A stretch of 10,767 nucleotides of DNA from the NCBI GenBank assembly GCA_021790295.1, contig JAJYIC010000052.1, positions 1 through 10,767 of the forward strand. The letters run 5' to 3'. The translations under genes were made by a program, and so were the position numbers. The notes beneath the pieces were generated by a model. The model saw nothing but the letters and a program-made list of their open reading frames with translations, ran no database searches and was not told the DNA's origin. Below are positions 6,801-10,767 of this stretch, piece after piece (positions within the stretch are counted from its first letter, which is position 1; each line of letters starts with the position of its first letter). The DNA comes from Pseudomonadota bacterium (GTDB lineage: Bacteria > Pseudomonadota > Alphaproteobacteria > ATCC43930 > CGMCC-115725).

Positions 6801-8177
6801 GAAGAAGGGCTCGATGAGATCCTGCGCGCCCGCCTCGGCGCCCTCGGACCGGTTTCCGCAGCAGCGCTTGCCTCTTCGCTCGGGCTTGCGATCGCGGAGA
6901 TCGATTGCGCGCTCGCCCGGCTCGAAAGCGAGGGTTTTTGCCTGCGCGGGCGTTGGACGCCCGAAGGACCCTGCGAGGAGTGGTGCGAAAGAAGGCTTCT
7001 CGCCCGCATCCATTCTTCGACGCTCGGGCGCCTTCGCGCCGAGATCGAACCGGTGCAGGCGCGCGATTTCCTGCGCTTTCTCTGCCACTGGCAAAGGGTT
7101 GCGCCGGGCGAGCGCATGCAAGGGGCGGACGCTCTCGAAGCGGTGCTGGGCCAGCTCGAAGGGTTTGCGGCGGCGGCGGCGGCCTGGGAAAGCGAGATCC
7201 TTCCGGCGCGTCTCAAAGGCTATGAACCCTCCCTTCTCGACGATTGCTGCCTTTCGGGGCGTCTTCAGTGGGCGCGGGTGAAGGCGCGCAGCAGCACGGA
7301 GAGCGCAGGCGCTGCGCCCATTCGAACAAGCCCCATCGCCTTTTTTCCGCGCCGCCATGCCGCGCTCTGGGCCTCCTTTTTGCCGGACGGCGAAGGGCGC
7401 CCTTTGAGGGCAAAGGCGAAAAAGCTTGCCCTTTTTATCGAGGCGAATGGCGCTTCCTTTTTCGACGAGTTGAAAGAGGCGAGCGGTCTTTTCCCTCTCG
7501 ATGTCGAAGAAGGGCTTGCCGAACTCGTCGGCCAAGGCCTTCTCACTTGCGACAGCTTTGCCGGGTTGCGGGCGCTTCTTTTGCGTTCGCGGCGCCGGCG
7601 CCGATCGGGGCGGCGCGGGCCTTTCGCCGGGTACGGCGTCGAGGACGCCGGCCGCTGGGTTTCTTCCCGGCGGCGGCAGCCGGCCAACGGCGCAGGCGAA
7701 GCGGTCGAACACATGGCGCGCGCTCTTCTGCGCCGTTATGGAATCGTGTTCTATTCCCTGACGGAGCGCGAGGCCCCGGCGCTCCCGCCTTGGCGCGAGC
7801 TGTTGCGCGTCTACCGTCGCCTCGAAGCGCGCGGCGAGATCCGCGGCGGGCGCTTTCTCGCCGGCTTTCCCGGAGAGCATTTCGCCCTCCCCGAGGCGGT
7901 CGGGCTTTTGCGCGCGTTGAAGAAAGCGCCGCCCGAGAGCGCCTATCTCTCCCTTTCCGGCGCCGACCCGTTGAACCTTCTCGGCATCCTTTTTCCGGGG
8001 CCGAGGCTGCCCGCGCTCGAAGGAAACCGCGTTCTTTACCGCGACGGCCTGCCGGTCGCGGTTTTGCGAGGAGGCGCCGTCGAATTTTTCTCGCCGCTCG
8101 ATGCAAAAAGCGAATGGGAGGCAAAAAAGGCCCTTTTGCGCTCTCCCTTCTCTCCCGCGCTTGCCGATCTCACATAA
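3894..8177 (+). CDS. lhr: full-length Lhr-type ATP-dependent helicase
   Basis: This is a superfamily 2 helicase of the Lhr family, 3'-5' translocases on single-stranded DNA linked to DNA repair. From the GTG at 3894 the product has 1427 residues, comparable to E. coli Lhr (1538) and far longer than Lhr-Core proteins (about 850-900). RecA domain 1 has Walker A APTGSGKT (42-49), TPES (141-144), DEIH (167-170) and SAT (202-204). RecA domain 2 has TASLELGID (329-337) and QRIGRSGHR (358-366). The winged-helix and beta-barrel core includes HSPYGSRINRAWGLSLR (647-663). Residues from about 900 form the bacterial C-terminal extension, with six alanines (1092-1097), a basic linker RSRRRRRSGRRG (1231-1242), and RYGIVF and PPWRELL motifs. 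Asp1425 lies two residues from the end. An in-frame TTG at 3879 overlapping the sppA stop is an alternative start. Neighbours are housekeeping genes, not defence genes. Confidence 0.93.
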   Translation: MTTGIFHPAVEEWFRGNFPAPTAAQKEAWPAIATGKNVLIAAPTGSGKTLAAFLAAIDRLLRKGLDKALEEQSEVVYVSPLKALSNDIRRNLETPLAGIRAALLDLALPDVDIRVAVRTGDTTAGERRRMTQKPPHIIVTTPESLYILLGSRSGRRMLAPARTVILDEIHAVLSDKRGAHLSLSLERLEALCGRPLQRIGLSATQRPIAEAARFLLGAGGKGDGCQLVDLGERRSRDLEIEIPSSPLEAVMSAEVWSQVYDRLAELVAAHRTTLVFVNTRRLAERATRHLSERLGALNVATHHGSLSKEQRLAAEQRLKEGRLKALVATASLELGIDIGEVDLVCQLGATRSIASFLQRIGRSGHRVGGVAKGRLFPLSRDELVLSAALLDSVRRGELDSLSVRDCPLDVLAQQIAAEVAVEEWEEERLFALCRRAYPYRSLEKGAFAAILRMLREGFATRRGRRGALLYHDRVNHRLKGRRGAALLALTNGGTIPDTADYQVLLEPEGLVIGTVNEDFAVESLAGDVFQLGNAAYRILRIERGLLRVADAEGAEPNIPFWLGEAPARSDELSRSLSRLREEIASRLEEGEALAWLSEEVGVAPPAAREIVDYLAAGKAAFGLLPTQKTLVFERFFDASGGMQLVIHSPYGSRINRAWGLSLRKRFCRRFNFELQASAGDDHIVLSLTEAHSFELSEVARYLHSASVRILLREALLDAPMFMTRWRWVGAIALALPRFRGGRKVPPPLARMEAEDLLGAIFPDAVACAENLAGAREIPDHPLVCQTIADCLTEAMDAAGLESLLRGLETGAVTVFARDLREPSPLALAALAVPPYSFLDGAPLEERRTQAARGGRFFSAESAAGLGSLDREAIARVRAEAWPEARDADELCDALATIGFLTEAEASAPLWKEWLCELARQRRAARLEAPCGPLWIAAERLPEWRSLFAEAALEPPLAPLSEDSERALSREEGLDEILRARLGALGPVSAAALASSLGLAIAEIDCALARLESEGFCLRGRWTPEGPCEEWCERRLLARIHSSTLGRLRAEIEPVQARDFLRFLCHWQRVAPGERMQGADALEAVLGQLEGFAAAAAAWESEILPARLKGYEPSLLDDCCLSGRLQWARVKARSSTESAGAAPIRTSPIAFFPRRHAALWASFLPDGEGRPLRAKAKKLALFIEANGASFFDELKEASGLFPLDVEEGLAELVGQGLLTCDSFAGLRALLLRSRRRRRSGRRGPFAGYGVEDAGRWVSSRRRQPANGAGEAVEHMARALLRRYGIVFYSLTEREAPALPPWRELLRVYRRLEARGEIRGGRFLAGFPGEHFALPEAVGLLRALKKAPPESAYLSLSGADPLNLLGILFPGPRLPALEGNRVLYRDGLPVAVLRGGAVEFFSPLDAKSEWEAKKALLRSPFSPALADLT

Positions 8178-8233
8178 AGGCCGATTTTCTCCGCAAGCCC
8201 CAATCGCCTCTCTTTTGCGACGAACTTTGCCCG

Positions 8234-8404
8234 ATGAAAGAAAGCCCTCGCCTTTCGCCCCAAAAGGCGCGCGAACGCGCCGCAGAAGAGGCGCGCCTTG
8301 CCGCGGCCTTGCGCGAAAACCTGCGGCGGCGCAAAGAGCAGAAACGCGGGGAGGCCGAGGGTCGGGAGAAGGATGAGGGCGGCAAATCCGAGAGCGGTGG
8401 TTGA
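8234..8404 (+). CDS. small Arg/Lys/Glu-rich protein upstream of murA
   Basis: This gene of 56 codons begins at the ATG at 8234 and ends with TGA at 8402-8404. The product is extremely charged, with no Cys, Trp or membrane segment. Residues 9-38 look like one amphipathic helix, with the core RLAAALRENLRRRKEQKR at 21-38, followed by a Gly/Glu/Lys-rich disordered tail. From memory, short proteins with a similar 'LAxALRxNLxRRKxQxR' core occur next to murA in alphaproteobacteria, which is why I accept it as a gene; I could not search to confirm this. No strong Shine-Dalgarno precedes the ATG. The gene starts 56 nt after lhr and ends 88 nt before murA. Function is unknown; a basic helix could bind nucleic acid or a protein partner, but that is a guess. 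Confidence 0.62.
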   Translation: MKESPRLSPQKARERAAEEARLAAALRENLRRRKEQKRGEAEGREKDEGGKSESGG

Positions 8405-8429
8405 GCCTTCCCCTCATCTCGCGTAAAAG
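8401..8429 (+). promoter_or_regulatory. candidate sigma70-like promoter for murA
   Basis: A -35-like TTGAGC (8401-8406) and a -10-like TAAAAG (8424-8429) are separated by exactly 17 nt, each with four of six consensus matches. The TAAAA is the only AT-rich patch in the gap before murA. The -35 overlaps the stop codon of the small gene. The predicted start near 8436 gives a leader of about 57 nt. Confidence 0.33.
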
Positions 8430-8492
8430 CTCGCTTTGCGCTCCGGCTGTTGCCGCTCCTCGCGGCGAGCCGCGGCGCTCGAAAGCGGGGTC
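8405..8492 (+). other. 88-nt gap between the small ORF and murA
   Basis: Apart from the -10 of the candidate promoter at 8424-8429, I see only a short inverted repeat, CGCGGC (8461-8466) with GCCGCG (8469-8474). Its loop is 2 nt, too tight to be a convincing hairpin. There is no T-run and no recognisable riboswitch. A weak purine stretch, AAAGCGGGG at 8482-8490, precedes the murA start. Confidence 0.4.
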
Positions 8493-9767
8493 ATGGACAG
8501 GATACGCATCTTCGGCGGCCTCCCGCTCGAAGGGACGATCGCGATCGGCGGCGCCAAGAACGCAGCCCTCCCTTTGATGGCCGCAAGCCTTCTCTGCGAA
8601 GAAAGCCTCGTTCTTTCGAACCTGCCGGAACTTGCGGACATTGCCACCATGGAAGGGCTTCTCTCCCAGCACGGCGTCGCGATCTTTAGAGGCGCAGCGG
8701 AGAGGCGCACCCTCCATCTCAACGCCCAGCGCATCGCTTCGACGACGGCCCCTTACGATCTGGTGCGCAAGATGCGCGCTTCGATCCTGGTGCTGGGTCC
8801 TCTTCTCGCGCGCTGCGGCCATGCCCGGGTGTCCCTTCCCGGAGGCTGCGCCATCGGCACCCGCCCGGTCGATCTTCACCTGAAAGGGCTCGAACGGCTT
8901 GGCGCCGCCGTCTCGCTCGAAGACGGTTACATCGAGGCGCGCGCCCCTCGAGGCCTCAAAGGCGCGGAAATCGTTTTCGCCACCCCTTCGGTCGGAGCCA
9001 CCGAAAACCTCCTCATGGCGGCGGCCTTGGCCGAAGGCGAGACCCTTCTCATCAATGCCGCGCGCGAACCCGAGATCGGCGATCTCGCGCTTTGCCTGCA
9101 AAAGATGGGCGCAGGCATCGACGGGATCGGCAGCGACCGCCTTCGCATTTCGGGCGTGAAGGCGCTTTCGGGCGCCGAGCACAGCATCATCCCCGACCGC
9201 ATCGAAACCGGAACCTATGTGATCGCCGCGGCCGCGACCGGGGGAAGGCTTTTTTTGACCGGGACGCGGCTCGATCTCTTGGCCGGGGTCGCGCGGGCTC
9301 TCGAATCGGCGGGAGTCTCGCTCACGCAGAAGGACGGCGTCATCGAGGTTTCCCGCCGCTCTCGCGCGCTCTCTTCCTTCGATCTCGTAACGGAGCCTTA
9401 TCCGGGGTTTCCGACCGACCTTCAGGCCCAGATGATGCCTCTGATCGCGATCGCCGAGGGAGCCTCGGTCATCACCGAGACGATTTTCGAGAACCGTTTC
9501 ATGCACGTACCCGAACTCGCCCGGATGGGAGCCGACATCGCCGTTCACGGCGCTTCGGCCCTGGTGCGCGGGGTGCCGCGCCTCAAAGGCGCGCCGGTCA
9601 TGGCAACCGACCTGCGCGCTTCCGTCTCCCTTGTCATCGCCGGGCTCGCCGCCGAAGGCGAGACGGTCGTCAACCGCATCTATCATCTCGACCGCGGTTA
9701 TGAGCGTCTCGAAGAGAAGCTCGCGGCCTGCGGCGCGCGCATCGAAAGGGAAAGCGATGGCGCCTGA
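8493..9767 (+). CDS. murA: UDP-N-acetylglucosamine 1-carboxyvinyltransferase, MurA
   Basis: MurA transfers enolpyruvate from PEP to UDP-GlcNAc, the first committed step of peptidoglycan synthesis in the cytosol. The 424-residue product is of standard length with the start at MDRIRIFGGLPLEG. Lys22 and Asn23 lie in GGAKNAALP. After a four-residue insertion relative to E. coli, the known active-site residues are all present: Arg95, Cys119 in LPGGCAIGTRP (E. coli Cys115), Arg124, Asp309 in GFPTDLQAQ (Asp305), Arg335 in FENRFMH (Arg331), Arg375 in TDLRAS (Arg371) and Arg401 in YHLDRGYE (Arg397). Because the cysteine is kept rather than replaced by Asp, the enzyme should be of the fosfomycin-sensitive type (inference). 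Its last 11 nt overlap the next gene. Confidence 0.97.
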   Translation: MDRIRIFGGLPLEGTIAIGGAKNAALPLMAASLLCEESLVLSNLPELADIATMEGLLSQHGVAIFRGAAERRTLHLNAQRIASTTAPYDLVRKMRASILVLGPLLARCGHARVSLPGGCAIGTRPVDLHLKGLERLGAAVSLEDGYIEARAPRGLKGAEIVFATPSVGATENLLMAAALAEGETLLINAAREPEIGDLALCLQKMGAGIDGIGSDRLRISGVKALSGAEHSIIPDRIETGTYVIAAAATGGRLFLTGTRLDLLAGVARALESAGVSLTQKDGVIEVSRRSRALSSFDLVTEPYPGFPTDLQAQMMPLIAIAEGASVITETIFENRFMHVPELARMGADIAVHGASALVRGVPRLKGAPVMATDLRASVSLVIAGLAAEGETVVNRIYHLDRGYERLEEKLAACGARIERESDGA

Positions 9768-10218
9768 AACGGGCGAACCGACGCTGCGGCTCAAGGCCGA
9801 GGACGAGGAGGATTTGAGCGTGATCTCGGCCTGCCTTCAAGACGCGCTGGTGTTTGTCGGAGACCTTGCCTATCTGCCGCAAGAGAGGAGCTTTATGATG
9901 GTCGCCAACCGCTTCCGCTGGGAAGGCGGGGCGGGCGCTTCCCATTTCGGGCATGAGCGCACGCTTTCGGCGGTTCATTTCGGCGAGGTCGAAGCGGTTT
10001 CCTATCGCGGTTTCCGCAAAGGCGACAACGAGCGGATCCTCTCGCTTCTCGCCGTCCGTTCCGAGGCGGGGTCGCCTCATCCGGCAATCCTCCTCGAATT
10101 TTCCGCTTCTGCAGTCGTGCGCCTCGAAGTTTCGCGCATCGAATGCCGGGTCAAGGATCTGGGCGATCCCTGGCCAACCCCGTGGCGGCCCGACCACGCG
10201 ATCGGGGAAGGGGCGTGA
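9757..10218 (+). CDS. DUF2948 family protein of unknown function
   Basis: The 153-residue product matches my recollection of DUF2948, a family found mainly in alphaproteobacteria and typically next to murA and his genes. Visible marks are LRLKAEDEEDLSVISACLQDAL (about 10-31), the aromatic and basic stretch around MMVANRFRWE (47-56), SAVHFGEVEAV (71-81) and IECRVKDLGDPWPTPWRPDH near the C-terminus. It lacks a signal peptide and membrane segments, so it should be cytosolic, and I see no catalytic motif. The ATG at 9757 lies inside the murA end (11-nt overlap) and follows a purine-rich AAAGGGAAAG. Its stop overlaps the hisG start as GTGA. Both overlaps suggest coupled translation. No function is established that I know of. 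Confidence 0.85.
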   Translation: MAPETGEPTLRLKAEDEEDLSVISACLQDALVFVGDLAYLPQERSFMMVANRFRWEGGAGASHFGHERTLSAVHFGEVEAVSYRGFRKGDNERILSLLAVRSEAGSPHPAILLEFSASAVVRLEVSRIECRVKDLGDPWPTPWRPDHAIGEGA

Positions 10219-10767
10219 GCGCCGCCGGCGGCGAGAGAGCCGAGAAAGGGCTCATCCTCGCGCTGCCGAGAGGGCGCATCGAAAGCGAGCTCGCGCCTCT
10301 TTTGCGGCGCGCCGGGATCGAGCCCGAACCGGCTTTCTCCGATCCGGAGTCACGCAGGCTGCGCTTTTCCACAAACGAGCGCGCGCTCGACCTCATCCGC
10401 GTGCGCAGCTTCGACGTCGCCACCTTTGTCGCTTTTGGCGCGGCCGAACTCGGGATCGCCGGAAACGACGTGCTGATGGAATTCGACTATTCCGAGATAT
10501 ACGCGCCTCTCGACCTCGATATCGGCCATTGCCGTCTTTCCGTTGCGGCGCGAACGGAACCCGGGCCGGGCGATGACCCCCGCCTTTGGAGCCATATCCG
10601 CGTCGCCACCAAATACCCCGAAGCGACGCGCCGCCACTTCGCGCAGAAAGGCGTCCAGGCGGAATGCATCAAATTGAACGGCTCGATCGAGCTTGCCCCG
10701 CATCTCGGTTTGTGCCGCCACATCGTCGATCTGGTCGAAACCGGCGAGACATTGCGGGCGAACGGCC
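10215..10767 (+). CDS. hisG: ATP phosphoribosyltransferase HisG (3' end cut by the window)
   Basis: HisG condenses ATP with PRPP, the first and feedback-controlled step of histidine synthesis. The window holds 184 codons. Features are LALPRGRIESEL at about 14-25, VRSFDVATFVAFGAAELGIAGNDVL in the first lobe, IRVATKYPEATRRHF near 134, and the PRPP-binding region KLNGSIELAP at about 157-166, followed by VDLVETG near 174-180. The opening (ALPRGRI) and the compact first lobe resemble the short HisG form, which lacks the C-terminal regulatory domain and works with HisZ. The end is missing, so this cannot be settled here. The GTG start overlaps the previous stop (GTGA) and is preceded by GGGGAAGGGG at 10204-10213, a strong ribosome binding site. 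No hisZ precedes it in the window. Confidence 0.93.
   Translation, partial: MSAAGGERAEKGLILALPRGRIESELAPLLRRAGIEPEPAFSDPESRRLRFSTNERALDLIRVRSFDVATFVAFGAAELGIAGNDVLMEFDYSEIYAPLDLDIGHCRLSVAARTEPGPGDDPRLWSHIRVATKYPEATRRHFAQKGVQAECIKLNGSIELAPHLGLCRHIVDLVETGETLRANG

Noticed and set aside
7167..7184. GCG triplet run in lhr as a phase-variable repeat
   Set aside because: It is five GCG plus one GCC coding for six alanines. Changes by whole triplets keep the frame, and it fits a flexible stretch of the protein.
3894..8177. Large helicase as part of an antiphage defence system
   Set aside because: The motifs and C-terminal half fit the housekeeping Lhr family. Neighbours are biosynthetic genes, with no nuclease, methylase or mobile-element mark.
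8461..8474. Short GC inverted repeat before murA as a terminator
   Set aside because: Stem of 6 bp with a 2-nt loop and no T-run; expected by chance in GC-rich DNA.
6768..9794. Minus-strand open frame of 1008 codons opposite lhr and murA
   Set aside because: Same codon-bias effect. It spans three sense genes and their gaps, and its composition (Arg, Gly, Ala, Asp) is that of a shadow frame.

Overview
The window is about 10.8 kb of GC-rich chromosomal DNA in which every supported gene lies on the + strand. The content is housekeeping: fatty-acid, aromatic amino-acid, peptidoglycan and histidine synthesis, plus a membrane protease and a large repair-type helicase. The DUF2948-type gene between murA and hisG, the small Arg/Lys-rich ORF before murA, and the FabI sequence style point to an alphaproteobacterium. 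I cannot place it more finely. I see no tRNA, rRNA, CRISPR array, insertion sequence, phage gene or toxin-antitoxin pair.

Layout. Positions 1-208 are a leader without a convincing gene. It holds an AT-rich spot, a 14-bp GC palindrome and a strong hairpin with 14 paired positions and one mismatch (118-155). The first gene block is fabI (209-1009), aroC (1024-2097), sppA (2137-3882) and a full-length lhr helicase (3894-8177), with gaps of only 14, 39 and 11 nt, so it reads as one transcription unit. The next 315 bases (8178-8492) contain a 56-codon gene for a small charged protein (8234-8404) and a plausible sigma70-like promoter (8401-8429). The second block is murA (8493-9767), a DUF2948-family gene (9757-10218) and hisG (from 10215, cut by the window end). 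Adjacent genes in this block overlap by 11 and 4 nt, which suggests translational coupling.

How the genes work together. FabI completes each round of fatty-acid elongation, AroC makes chorismate, MurA commits UDP-GlcNAc to peptidoglycan, and HisG starts histidine synthesis. SppA clears signal-peptide remnants from the inner membrane, and Lhr is a 3'-5' SF2 helicase linked to DNA repair. The unit is functionally mixed rather than one pathway.

I found no clear undescribed system. The items most worth a second look are the small basic protein before murA, the DUF2948 gene coupled to murA and hisG, the C-terminal region of Lhr, the hairpin leader of fabI, and an alanine in FabI where E. coli has the triclosan-site Gly93.
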